A stretch of DNA of 64,000 nt. Origin: JAKEFM01 sp035695825 (GTDB lineage: Bacteria > Planctomycetota > UBA1135 > JAKEFM01). Position numbers and translations under genes: made by a program. The stretch spans positions 1 to 64,000 of the forward strand of contig DASRRH010000011.1 in assembly GCA_035695825.1 (NCBI GenBank). Direction: 5' to 3'. Below, piece after piece: positions 27,420 to 35,661 of this stretch. The notes beneath the pieces were generated by a model. That model made no database searches. It was given only the letters and a program-made list of their open reading frames with translations, and had not been told where the DNA came from. Within the stretch, counting starts at the first letter, position 1. Every line of letters begins with the position of its first letter.

Positions 27420-27815
27420 CCAGACGCGCCGGATCCGTCTCCAGGGAGGATCGAGGTTGAGCGGGGACCCACTGGCCTGGCCCTGGCGCCCGAGCCCTGG
27501 AACGCTCGTCACCGCAAGATTCGGTCGGTGACGCCGACGGAGGGGTTCCTCCGCGGACGAGAGGGAGACACCGACGGGACTAGCCATGCGGGTCGACTCC
27601 GGAGGGCCCTCCAAGGAGCTTCATGTTGACGTGAGGAATTCCTCCGTCCTGAACCGGAGGCCCTGACGAGCGGGGGATCGCGGAGCAAGGACGGGAATCC
27701 CTCTCCCCTCCGCGCGGAACGCCCTGAAGGACGAGGGCCCTTGCCGGTTACGTCCTCCAGTGCGACGATTCGACCCGCCGAGGCCGGAGAGACCGGCCGG
27801 AAAGGTCGGGGGTAG
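27420..27815. promoter_or_regulatory. Divergent intergenic region with the sigma-factor leader
   Basis: It separates the minus-strand secreted protein from the sigma gene. The last 80 bp (27738-27815) is the segment duplicated at 25925. It contains a hairpin GGCCGG, AGAGA, CCGGCC just before the start; in the duplicate one arm base differs but would still pair as G-U in RNA. No sigma-70-like promoter boxes are obvious. Confidence 0.4.
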
Positions 27816-28403
27816 ATGGCGGGGTCCGAGGGCGAGAGGGTCACCCAGCTCCTCGCGAGCGCGGCGGGGGGGGACGCCGAGGCCTCAAGCGCCCTGCTGC
27901 CGCTCGTTTACACCGAGCTCCGCCGCCTCGCCCGGGCCCGGCTCGCGCGGGAGGATCCGGGCCAGACGCTCCAGCCGACCGCGCTCGTCCACGAGGCCTA
28001 CCTCCGGCTTGTCGGGCCCGGGAACGTGAAGTGGAACAGCCGGGGCCACTTCTTTGGCGCGGCGGCGCGGGCGATGCGCCGGATCCTGGTCGAGCGGGCG
28101 CGCCGGAAGGGGCGGCTCAAGCACGGGGGAGAGGCGCGCCGGGTCGAGTGGGACGGGGAGTCGATCGAGGCGCCCTCTCCCTCCGTCGACGTCCTCTCGC
28201 TCAACGAGGCGATCGAGCGGCTCGAGGCCCGGGACAAGAGGAAGAGCGAGATCGTGCACCTGCGGTTTTTCGCCGGACTCTCGATCAAGGAGACGGCCGC
28301 GGCCCTCGACCTCTCGCCGACGACGGTGAAGGGGGAGTGGACGTTCGCGAAGGCGTGGCTGCGCCGCGAGATCCGAGGCATCGGAGACCGCGAGGCGTGC
28401 TGA
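27816..28403 (+). CDS. ECF-type sigma factor, TIGR02999-like
   Basis: 195 aa. Region 2 has LPLVYTELRRLARARLAREDPGQTLQPTALVHEAYLRLV and HFFGAAARAMRRILVERARRK, the signature of the TIGR02999 ECF subgroup. Region 4 has LSLNEAIERLEARDKRKSEIVHLRFFAGLSIKETAAALDLSPTTVKGEWTFAKAWL. The TGA stop overlaps the ATG of a Ser/Thr kinase by one base. In Planctomycetes and related phyla this sigma class is routinely paired with a protein kinase, and regulation by phosphorylation is inferred here. No anti-sigma factor is present. Confidence 0.93.
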   Translation: MAGSEGERVTQLLASAAGGDAEASSALLPLVYTELRRLARARLAREDPGQTLQPTALVHEAYLRLVGPGNVKWNSRGHFFGAAARAMRRILVERARRKGRLKHGGEARRVEWDGESIEAPSPSVDVLSLNEAIERLEARDKRKSEIVHLRFFAGLSIKETAAALDLSPTTVKGEWTFAKAWLRREIRGIGDREAC

Positions 28404-31174
28404 TGGACGACCCCGCCGTCTCCAGGGTCGAGAAGGTCTTCGAGGAGGCGGCCGGGCTCGCCGGGGAGGAGCGCTCGGCGCTCCTCTCCCGGGAATGTCG
28501 CGGCGACGAGGCCCTCCGCAACGAGGTCGAGTCGCTCCTCTCGGAGCACGACGCGGGGGCGGACTTCCTCGAGACCCCTCCCTCGACCGTCGGCCGGGCC
28601 CGGGCCGCGGGCTCCCTTCCGCGGAGCGAAGGGTCCGCCGGGGAGGAGGCGGGGACGCGGATCGGCCCGTACCGGCTGCTGCGGGTCCTCGGCCGCGGGG
28701 GGATGGGGACGGTCTGGCTCGCGCGGCAGGAGGAGCCGGTCCGCCGGGAGGTGGCCCTCAAGATCGTCCAGGGGGGGACGGGGAACGCCGAGGTCCTGGC
28801 GCGCTTCGAGGCCGAGCGCCAGGCCCTCGCCCTGATGGACCACCCGAACGTCGCCCACGTCTTCGACGGCCGGGTGACGGACCGCGGGCGCCCCTACTTC
28901 GTGATGGAGTACGTCCCGGGCCCGCCGATCACGGAGCACTGCGACCGCGGGCGCCTCCCGCTCAAGGAGCGGCTCGACCTCTTCGTCCAGGTCTGCGAGG
29001 CGGTGGAGCACGCGCACCGGAAGGGGGTGATCCACCGCGACCTCAAGCCGAGCAACATCCTCGTCGCGGACGTCGACGGCCGCCCCCTCCCGAAGGTCAT
29101 CGACTTCGGGGTCGCGAAGGCGACGGGGAAGAGCCTCACGGATCGGACGCTCCACACCTTGAAGGGGGAACTGATCGGGACGCCGGAGTACATGGCCCCC
29201 GAGGCGGCGCTTCTCGGCGGGAGCGCCGCCGACACGCGGAGCGACGTCTACTCGCTCGGGGTCGTCCTCTACGAGCTGCTGACTGGCGCCCTCCCCTTCG
29301 ATCCGGGGGTCCTGCGATCGGCGGGCCCGGCGGAGATGTGGAGGCTGGTGCGCGAGGTCGATCCGCCGAGGCCGAGCACGAGGCTGCGGGGGATGGCCGC
29401 CCTGCCGCCCCCGCCCGCGGATGCGCCGTCCGGGGACGCCCCTCCTTCGGCGCCCGCGTCTCGGGCGAAGGGGCCGGAGGAGGTCGCCCTTGCGCGGCGG
29501 ACGAACCCCGTCGCCCTCGTGCGCGCGCTGCGGGGCGACCTCGACTGGATCGTGATGAAGGCGCTCGAAAGGGACCCCGAGCGCCGGTACGGCTCGGTCG
29601 CCGACCTCGCGGAGGACGTCCGCCGCCACCTCGCGCACGAGCCGGTTTCGGCCGGGCCGCCGGGCGCGGGCTATCGCCTGCGGAAGTTCGTCCGCCGGAA
29701 TCGCGCGCTCGTCGCGGGCGTCGTCGCGGTCTTCGTGTCCCTGGCGGGGGGCCTCGTCGCGACGAGGGTGATGTACTTCCGGGCCGTCGAGGAAAGGAAG
29801 CGGACGGGGAATGCGAACCAGTTGGCACAAATGAGGCTCCAAGCGGTACTCGGCGCAATCTCTGATTCCTCGGGTCGCGCGAGTGATGCATGGCAGCTCG
29901 CGGAAATCGCTGGGTCAGCCCGCTTGCGGGAATGCATTGCCCGGGACGCGGTCGCCAGGTTCCACCTCTTTGGAGGGGAAGTCCCATTCGACCCCGTCGG
30001 ACTCTACTTCCTCGGCTACACGTACCAGGGTCTCGGGGAATCGCTGCTCGCCCTCGGCCGGACGGCCGAGGCGCTCGCTTCCCATGTGACCTCCGTCGGA
30101 TATCGGGAGGCCCTCGTGCGGTCGTTCTGGGGGATCCCGACGGGCGACAGGAAGAGTGGAAGCCCTGTGCGAGCTTTGGCCGTCGGCCTCTGGCGCGTCG
30201 GGGACACCCTCATGGCGATGGGGCGTCCGGAAGGAGCCCTGCCGGAGTACCGCAGGGCCTTCGAGATCCACGAACGGCAAGGTGGCATCGAGCCCTGCAT
30301 CGAGACCCACCGGCCGGTCTACATCGGCTCGGGCCATCGCCGGATCGCCGAGGCGCTCGCGGCGATGGCGCGGAGCGAGGAGGCGCTCCCCTCGTTCCAC
30401 GAGAGTCTCGACCTCGTCGTCTTCGGCCTCGAGATCGAGCCCGAGAACGCCGTATTGCAGCGAGACCGGATCCTCACGATGAGCGGACTCGGGGACGCCC
30501 TCCTCGCGACCGGTCGCGTGGCGGAATCGGCGATCGTCCTCGAGCAGGCCCTCTCGTTCGCCGAGGAGTGGAACCAGGCGGTTCCCCCCGCGAACGTCTG
30601 GGAACGGACGAACCTCGCCCGCTGCGCCCTCTCGCTTGCCGCCGCGCTCACGGCCGAGGGCCGGGCCACCGAGGCCGCCGCCGTAGCCCTGCGCGCCGTC
30701 GCCCTCGCCGAGGCGTTGAGCGGCACGGACCCGGACAACTTCGAGTCGCGGCACCTGCTCGGGCGGAGCCTCGCCGAGCTCGCGTGGCATCAGGCCGAGG
30801 CCGGCCTTCCCTCCGAAGCCCTCGCGACCTTCGACCGGGGGATCGGGCACCTCGAGGCCGTCGTCGCGAAGGATCCGGACAACGCCCTCGCGCGGCGCGA
30901 CCTCGGCATCGCCTGCTTCCGGCAGGGGGGGGGGCACCGGGCGCGCGCGGCGAAGGAGGCGGAGGGATCTCGGCAGGCCGAAGAGTGGAGGCGGGCGCGT
31001 TCGTGGTACGAGCGCGGCGTTGAGACGCTTCGCACGCTCCAACGGGAAGGCCTGCTCCTCGCCCAGATCGCGCCCGTCCTCGGCCAGCTCGACGCCGCCC
31101 TCGCCCGGTGCGACGAGGCGATCGCGGGCTTCGCGACGCCCGCCCGGCCGGAGGCGGCCTTCGCCGCGAGATGA
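28403..31174 (+). CDS. Transmembrane Ser/Thr protein kinase with C-terminal TPR repeats
   Basis: 923 aa. The kinase domain runs from about residue 88 to 390, with GRGGMG (P-loop, near 97), VALKIV (Lys120), HRDLKPSNI (catalytic loop), DFG and APE-type TPEYMAPEAA; all catalytic residues are present, so it should be active. One membrane helix (about 437-460, VVAVFVSLAGGLVATRV) separates it from an external C-terminal part made of TPR-like helix pairs. It is translationally coupled to the ECF sigma gene (1-base overlap), so the two likely form one sensing unit: the outer TPR region senses, the kinase signals to the sigma factor. That link is inference from family context. Confidence 0.92.
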   Translation: MDDPAVSRVEKVFEEAAGLAGEERSALLSRECRGDEALRNEVESLLSEHDAGADFLETPPSTVGRARAAGSLPRSEGSAGEEAGTRIGPYRLLRVLGRGGMGTVWLARQEEPVRREVALKIVQGGTGNAEVLARFEAERQALALMDHPNVAHVFDGRVTDRGRPYFVMEYVPGPPITEHCDRGRLPLKERLDLFVQVCEAVEHAHRKGVIHRDLKPSNILVADVDGRPLPKVIDFGVAKATGKSLTDRTLHTLKGELIGTPEYMAPEAALLGGSAADTRSDVYSLGVVLYELLTGALPFDPGVLRSAGPAEMWRLVREVDPPRPSTRLRGMAALPPPPADAPSGDAPPSAPASRAKGPEEVALARRTNPVALVRALRGDLDWIVMKALERDPERRYGSVADLAEDVRRHLAHEPVSAGPPGAGYRLRKFVRRNRALVAGVVAVFVSLAGGLVATRVMYFRAVEERKRTGNANQLAQMRLQAVLGAISDSSGRASDAWQLAEIAGSARLRECIARDAVARFHLFGGEVPFDPVGLYFLGYTYQGLGESLLALGRTAEALASHVTSVGYREALVRSFWGIPTGDRKSGSPVRALAVGLWRVGDTLMAMGRPEGALPEYRRAFEIHERQGGIEPCIETHRPVYIGSGHRRIAEALAAMARSEEALPSFHESLDLVVFGLEIEPENAVLQRDRILTMSGLGDALLATGRVAESAIVLEQALSFAEEWNQAVPPANVWERTNLARCALSLAAALTAEGRATEAAAVALRAVALAEALSGTDPDNFESRHLLGRSLAELAWHQAEAGLPSEALATFDRGIGHLEAVVAKDPDNALARRDLGIACFRQGGGHRARAAKEAEGSRQAEEWRRARSWYERGVETLRTLQREGLLLAQIAPVLGQLDAALARCDEAIAGFATPARPEAAFAAR

Positions 31175-31546
31175 CGGTCGCCGGCTTCGCGGCGGGAGGC
31201 TGCCAGGGTCCGCTGTGGACCTCGTCGTCGCGCTCGTCGGGTGACCGTCCGGGGACCGGGCACGGGGAAGCTCCGGGGAGGCGAGCCCGGGTCCCGGAGT
31301 CGAACGGTCCAGACCCGCCGGGTCTCGGCAGCGGGTCCGGACGCCGCGGCCCCCCCTTCCAGGCGGACCCTCCGCATCCTCCTCGGCCTCCGTGGCCTCC
31401 GAGGTTTCGTCTCGCCCGAGTCCGCCGTCCGAGAAGCCGCGGCCGGACCCCGCGCTGGCGCGTTCCCATCTGGTCGGCGTAACCCCCGGCGTCATTCCTT
31501 CGGAGCGGGCGCTCACGCGGGCGTCCCCCTCCGAAGGAGATCGACC
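31175..31546. other. Intergenic stretch, no gene seen
   Basis: Non-coding by eye. At 31214-31244 about 30 bp resemble the 3' end of the glycerate kinase gene (frame reading VDLVVALVG then stop), too short to call a relic with confidence. Confidence 0.4.
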
Positions 31547-32140
31547 ATCGGGCTCCCTCAACCCTCGCAGAGCGTCGAACGCCGGATCTTCCTCGCGCGA
31601 GGGAGGAAGGTACTCCTCGGCGGCGATCTCGCCGTGCTCTACGGGGTCGCACCGAAGGCGCTCATCCAGGCCATCAAACGCAACCGGGATCGCTTCCCCG
31701 AAGACTTCCTGTTCCGGCTCCGATGGAGCGAGGTGGCCGCTCTGCGGCCCCTTCTCCCCGCCGCGGAGGACCGAACCGGTGCGCGTTCAAGGTCACAGAT
31801 TGTGACCTTGAAGCGCGGGCGAAATCTGAAGTACCCCCCGTACGCCTTCACCGAGGAAGGCGTTGCCATGCTCTCCGGAGTCCTGCGCAGCCGCCGAGCG
31901 GTCCGGGTGAACGTCGCGATCATGCGCGCCTTTGTCCGGCTGCGCGAGATCTTCGGCGCGCACCGAGACCTCGCCCGGAGGTTGGACGAGCTCGAGCGGA
32001 AGACCGATTCGAGGCTCCGGGCCGTCTTCGACGCGATCCGCGGGCTGATGGCTCCCCCCGATCCGCCGCGCCGCCGGATCGGGTTCCGCGGGCACGAGCC
32101 CTCCGGAGGCGAGCTGGGGAGTTCTCGACGGCGGGTGTAG
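31547..32140 (+). CDS. ORF6N-domain protein, start codon uncertain (ATC after a perfect ribosome site)
   Basis: 197 aa if read from ATC at 31547, which lies 7 nt after AAGGAG; no ATG, GTG or TTG lies between 31241 and the conserved domain. The domain (VERRIFLARGRKVLLGGDLAVLYGV, AIKRNRDRFPEDFLFRL, YAFTEEGVAMLSGVLRSRRAV) is the ORF6N module of phage antirepressor-like DNA-binding proteins. A coiled-coil-like C-terminus (LARRLDELERKTDSRLRAVFDAI) follows. It could start at the GTG at 31241 with 102 extra unconserved residues, or be a gene whose ATG has mutated. A 12-bp-arm palindrome lies inside it. Probably a DNA-binding regulator of mobile-element origin. Confidence 0.7.
   Translation: MGLPQPSQSVERRIFLARGRKVLLGGDLAVLYGVAPKALIQAIKRNRDRFPEDFLFRLRWSEVAALRPLLPAAEDRTGARSRSQIVTLKRGRNLKYPPYAFTEEGVAMLSGVLRSRRAVRVNVAIMRAFVRLREIFGAHRDLARRLDELERKTDSRLRAVFDAIRGLMAPPDPPRRRIGFRGHEPSGGELGSSRRRV
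31786..31812. repeat. Perfect intragenic palindrome inside the ORF6N gene
   Basis: TTCAAGGTCACA, GAT, TGTGACCTTGAA: 12-bp perfect arms around 3 bp, in codons for the conserved RSQIVTLKRG segment. It could be an operator for a dimeric regulator, or be forced by conserved codons. Confidence 0.6.
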
Positions 32141-32404
32141 CGTCCCGTCCTTCGACGCGGCGGCGGCCGGTCGCGCCGTCCGTTTCCTCCGGGGACCGGC
32201 CGCGGGCGTCCGGGAGTCGTCGGCGCCGAAGTCCATCGGCCTCCGTCCTTCGGTGGAAAACCGATCCCTACCGACCCTCGCGACCCTTCGACCACCGGGG
32301 GTCCGTCTCGGCATAATCCCAGCCGCCCGCCAGTCGCGGCGCGTATCCGCGCCGGCCTGCCGCAGACCCGTCGGGCCTTCCCTCCTTCCTCGCAGAGCCC
32401 CTCC

Positions 32405-33496
32405 ATGACAAGCCCTCCCTCCACCCGGCCGCTCGAAGGACAGGTCGCCGTCGTCGCCGGCGCGACGCGGGGCGCGGGGCGAGGCATCGCCCGTGCGCTC
32501 GGCGAGGCGGGGGCGACGGTCTACTGCACGGGCCGGAGCGTCCGGGGGAGCCCTTCCCCCTACGGCCGGCCCGAGACGATCGACGAGACGGCCGAGCAGG
32601 TGACCGCGGCGGGGGGGGTCGGGATCCCCGTCCGCGTCGACCACACCGTCGAGGCCGACGTGCGCGCCCTCTTCGAGCGGGTCGAGGGCGAACGCGGCCG
32701 CCTCGACGTCCTCGCCGACAGCGTCGCCGGCGAGGACCCGATGCTCGCGGGGTGGACCAGCTTCTGGGAGACGGACCTGACGAACGGGGAGGCCGCCCTG
32801 CGGCAGGCCCTCCTCTCCCACGTGATCACCGCGAAGCACGCGGCGCCGCGGATGATCGCGAAGGGGCGCGGCCTGATCGTCGAGGTGACCGACTTCGACC
32901 TCCTCTTCAGCGGGGGGAACGTGCTCGCCCAGCTCGTCAAGTTCTCCCTCCGGGGGCTCGCCGTGATGATGGCGGAGGAGCTGCGCAAGCACGGCGTCGC
33001 CGCGATCTCGATCAACCCCGGGTTCCTCCGGTCGGAGTCCATGCTCGCGGGCTTCGGCGTGACCGAGGCGAACTGGCGCGAGGCGGGGAAGAAGGACAAG
33101 AACTTCCTCGAGTCGGAGACGCCCCTCTTCCTCGGCCGGGCGGTCGCCGCGCTGGCGGCGGATCCGAAGGTGCTCGAGCGCTCGGGCGAGCTCGCAAGCT
33201 CCTGGGAGCTCGCGCGGGAGTACGGGTTCACGGACGCCGACGGACGCCGGCCCGACTGGGGGAAGCACTTCGAGAAGATCCTCCCGTCGATCGCCTGGAT
33301 GGCGGAGCCGCTGCGGCGCCACGCCGATTGGCTCGATCGGCTCGCCCGCCGGGCGAAGCGCTACCTCGGCGGGGGAGCCGAGGGAAAGCGCCCGGCCGGC
33401 GGCTCCTCCGGGAAGAAGGCCGCCAAGGGGCCCGGCCGCCGGAAGCGGAGCGCGGCCCGAGGCGAGACTCGCAAGCCGGTCCGCAGCGCCCGCTAG
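32405..33496 (+). CDS. SDR-family oxidoreductase lacking the catalytic tyrosine
   Basis: 363 aa. The N-terminal Rossmann fold has VVAGATRGAGRGIARALGEAGATVYCTGRS, a classical NAD(P) site. The C-terminal half has HGVAAISINPGFLRSE, TEANWREA, SSWELAREYGFTDADG, matching a distinct SDR group. The active-site segment reads LAQLVK; counting back from the conserved Lys, the YxxxK Tyr position is Ala. An Ala/Lys/Arg-rich tail of about 45 residues follows. It probably binds cofactor, but oxidoreduction by the usual mechanism is doubtful. The methyltransferase gene starts 11 bp downstream, so both may be one transcript. Confidence 0.85.
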   Translation: MTSPPSTRPLEGQVAVVAGATRGAGRGIARALGEAGATVYCTGRSVRGSPSPYGRPETIDETAEQVTAAGGVGIPVRVDHTVEADVRALFERVEGERGRLDVLADSVAGEDPMLAGWTSFWETDLTNGEAALRQALLSHVITAKHAAPRMIAKGRGLIVEVTDFDLLFSGGNVLAQLVKFSLRGLAVMMAEELRKHGVAAISINPGFLRSESMLAGFGVTEANWREAGKKDKNFLESETPLFLGRAVAALAADPKVLERSGELASSWELAREYGFTDADGRRPDWGKHFEKILPSIAWMAEPLRRHADWLDRLARRAKRYLGGGAEGKRPAGGSSGKKAAKGPGRRKRSAARGETRKPVRSAR

Positions 33497-33507
33497 CCTC
33501 GGACCCG

Positions 33508-34395
33508 ATGCCCGAGCGGGCCGTCCCGGCGGATCCGACTCCCGGCGGGGGACGCCGGTACCGCTACCTCCTCGGCGACTCGGCCGGGGAGGCGGCGCGG
33601 CTGCGGGCGCAGGCCCGTCTCTGGGACCCGACGGCCGTGGCGCTCTTCGACCGCTTGGGCCTCCGTCCGGGATGGAAGGTCCTCGAGATCGGCCCGGGGC
33701 AGGGCTCCCTCCACATGGAGCTCCGCCGCCGCGTCGGCGGGCCGGTGGACGCGGTCGAGCGCTCCCCCTCCTTCGCCGCGCGGCTCGAGGCCCTCTGCGC
33801 GCGCGACGGCCTTGGCCCCGGCCGGATCTGGAGGGCCGACCTCCTCGAGGCGCCGCTGCCGGCGGGGCGCTACGACCTCGTCTTCGCGCGCTGGGTCTTC
33901 CTCTTCCTCCCGAAACCGGAGGCGCACCTGCGGAGGCTCGTCCGGGCGCTCCGGCCCGGCGGACTCCTCGCGATCGAGGACTACCACCGCGAGACCCTCG
34001 CCCTCATCCCCCGGCCGCCGGAATGGGCGGACCTCCTCGCCGCGGACCGCCAGTTCTTCTCCTCCCAGGGCGGCGACGCGAGCATCGGCGGGCGCCTTCC
34101 CGATCTCTACCGGAAGATCGGCCTCGACGTCGTCGAGGTCGTCCCGACGATCCGGGTCGGCCGCCCGGGCTCCCCGGTCTGGGAGTGGATCACCACCTAT
34201 TTCCTCGGCGTGATGGACCGGCTCGCCGGATTCCCGCCGTTCACGAGGGAGAAGGCCCTCCGCTTGCGAAGGCGCTGGCTCTCGGCCGGCCGGGATCGGA
34301 CGTCGCTCCTGATCGCGCCCGCCGTGCTCGACGTGGTCGGTCGCAAGCCGTCGGGGGCGCGTCGCCGGCCCCGGAGGTTCCGGCCCTCGGGATGA
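33508..34395 (+). CDS. SAM-dependent methyltransferase (class I)
   Basis: 295 aa, ATG at 33508. The SAM motif I is VLEIGPGQGSLHMELRR; post-I acidic end VDAVERS; motif II-III region LVFARWVFLFLPKPEAHLRRLVRALRPGGLLAIEDY. The C-terminal part has an insertion rich in aromatic residues (WEWITTYFLGVMDRLAGFPPF) that may shape the substrate pocket. The substrate is not predictable. It follows the SDR gene by 11 bp. Confidence 0.88.
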   Translation: MPERAVPADPTPGGGRRYRYLLGDSAGEAARLRAQARLWDPTAVALFDRLGLRPGWKVLEIGPGQGSLHMELRRRVGGPVDAVERSPSFAARLEALCARDGLGPGRIWRADLLEAPLPAGRYDLVFARWVFLFLPKPEAHLRRLVRALRPGGLLAIEDYHRETLALIPRPPEWADLLAADRQFFSSQGGDASIGGRLPDLYRKIGLDVVEVVPTIRVGRPGSPVWEWITTYFLGVMDRLAGFPPFTREKALRLRRRWLSAGRDRTSLLIAPAVLDVVGRKPSGARRRPRRFRPSG

Positions 34396-34510
34396 CGAGA
34401 GAGTTCGAGCCCTCTACGATGGTGATCGGCGAGCCGCGCGGCTCCGTCCCGGGAAACCGGAGAGCCCTCCCCCGCGCGACCCTCGTCCTGCGAACCCAAG
34501 GAGACCCTCG

Positions 34511-34912
34511 ATGGCCGACGTTCCGAGCCTCTTCCGCGTGGTGCTCCAGGTGTCCGATCTGGACAAGGCGGCCGAGTTCTACTCGAAGCTCCTCGGCGTG
34601 AAGGGGAGGAGGATCCACGGTGCGCGCCACTACTTCGACTGCGGCCCCGTCATCCTCGCCCTCCTCGACCCCTCCGGCGGGGGGGAGAAGCCGAAGCCCA
34701 ACCCCGACTACGTCTACTTCTCGGTGAAGGACGTCGAGAAGGTCCACGCGCGGGCGAAGGAGCTCGGCTGCCTCTCCAAGGAAGAGGTCCATGAGGAGAG
34801 CGGAGGGGAGGTCGTGACGCGCCCCTGGGGCGAGCGCTCCTTCTACGCAAGCGATCCGTTCGGGAACGGTCTCTGCTTCGTCGACGCGAAGACCGTCTTC
34901 ACGGGCCGCTGA
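34511..34912 (+). CDS. VOC-superfamily (glyoxalase/bleomycin-resistance-like) protein
   Basis: 133 aa, one pair of beta-alpha-beta-beta-beta units. Diagnostic stretches are RVVLQVSDLDKAAEFYSKLLG, RHYFDCGPVILALL, YVYFSVKDVEKVHARAKELG, and RPWGERSFYASDPFGNGLCFVD. The N-terminal metal ligand position (usually His) is Val/Gln here (VLQV), while the C-terminal FGNGLCF motif fits the acidic-ligand loop, so metal binding is uncertain. The gene is probably monocistronic. Confidence 0.88.
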   Translation: MADVPSLFRVVLQVSDLDKAAEFYSKLLGVKGRRIHGARHYFDCGPVILALLDPSGGGEKPKPNPDYVYFSVKDVEKVHARAKELGCLSKEEVHEESGGEVVTRPWGERSFYASDPFGNGLCFVDAKTVFTGR

Positions 34913-34925
34913 GGCCTGCCCGCCG

Positions 34926-35501
34926 CTACGGCCTCGGGCTGCTCCAGACCGCCTTTCCGTCGGGCTTCGAAGTCCACGCGACCCCTCCCTTCTCGTCGCT
35001 CCAGAGGTGGGCGCAAGGCGTCCCACCCGGGTCGCAAACGGCGATCTGGCCTCCCTCTTTCAAGCCGACGAGTCGGACGCGCGGCTTCTCCTCCGGCCCG
35101 AAGAGAAGGAGGACCGCCCCCTTCTCGCCGTCCGTGAAGCGGAGGCGCGCTTTCCCGTCCGCGTCGAAGGCCTCGAAGGTCCCCATCCCGGTCGCCGCGT
35201 TCCCGATCCTCGCGCGCTCCGTCCCGTCCGGACCGAAGGTTCGCAACGACCCGACCCTCTCCTTGGTCTCGACCAAGGTGAGGCGCTCCTTCCCCTCCTC
35301 GCCGAAGGTCGAGACGAACGCGACCCCGTCGGAGCCGACGCCGAGTTCGATTCGCATCCGCCCCTTCTCGTCGACGATCTGGAGGTGACGGAACGTCCCC
35401 TCGGTCCCCGTCAGCGCCGGGCGCTTCTTCTGAGGGAACGCCGCGGAGGCGGCGAGGGCGACGAGGCAGGGGTAGACGAGGAAGCGGTCGGCGGGCTTCA
35501 T
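34926..35501 (-). CDS. Small secreted beta-repeat protein of unknown function
   Basis: 191 aa from the ATG at 35501, with GGAGGAG upstream. The signal peptide (1-22) ends in SAAFP. The mature protein is a run of short repeats of the form F-x-x-D/E-G-K-x-R-x-R-x (FGPDGTERARIG, FDADGKARLRF, FGPEEKPRVRLV), like a small beta-sheet repeat fold. I recognise no family. It is convergent with the VOC gene and divergent from the M64 peptidase. Confidence 0.78.
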   Translation of the reverse strand: MKPADRFLVYPCLVALAASAAFPQKKRPALTGTEGTFRHLQIVDEKGRMRIELGVGSDGVAFVSTFGEEGKERLTLVETKERVGSLRTFGPDGTERARIGNAATGMGTFEAFDADGKARLRFTDGEKGAVLLLFGPEEKPRVRLVGLKEGGQIAVCDPGGTPCAHLWSDEKGGVAWTSKPDGKAVWSSPRP

Positions 35502-35661
35502 CGCGGGCTCCTCCCGGGGCGAGGTCGATCGGCTCGGGCGATGATCCCCGGGCGGAGAGTGCCCGTCCAACGCCCGAGGGGCGCCGGCGAGCCGGAGGGA
35601 GCGGGAGCGCCGGCCCCTCGTCCGTGGTCCAGCCCGGGCCTTCCCGATAGCCTCCCGCCCC

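Noticed and set aside
31214..31244. Relic of a glycerate kinase 3' end (frame VDLVVALVG then stop)
   Set aside because: Only about 30 bp match and the upstream sequence does not align; chance cannot be ruled out.
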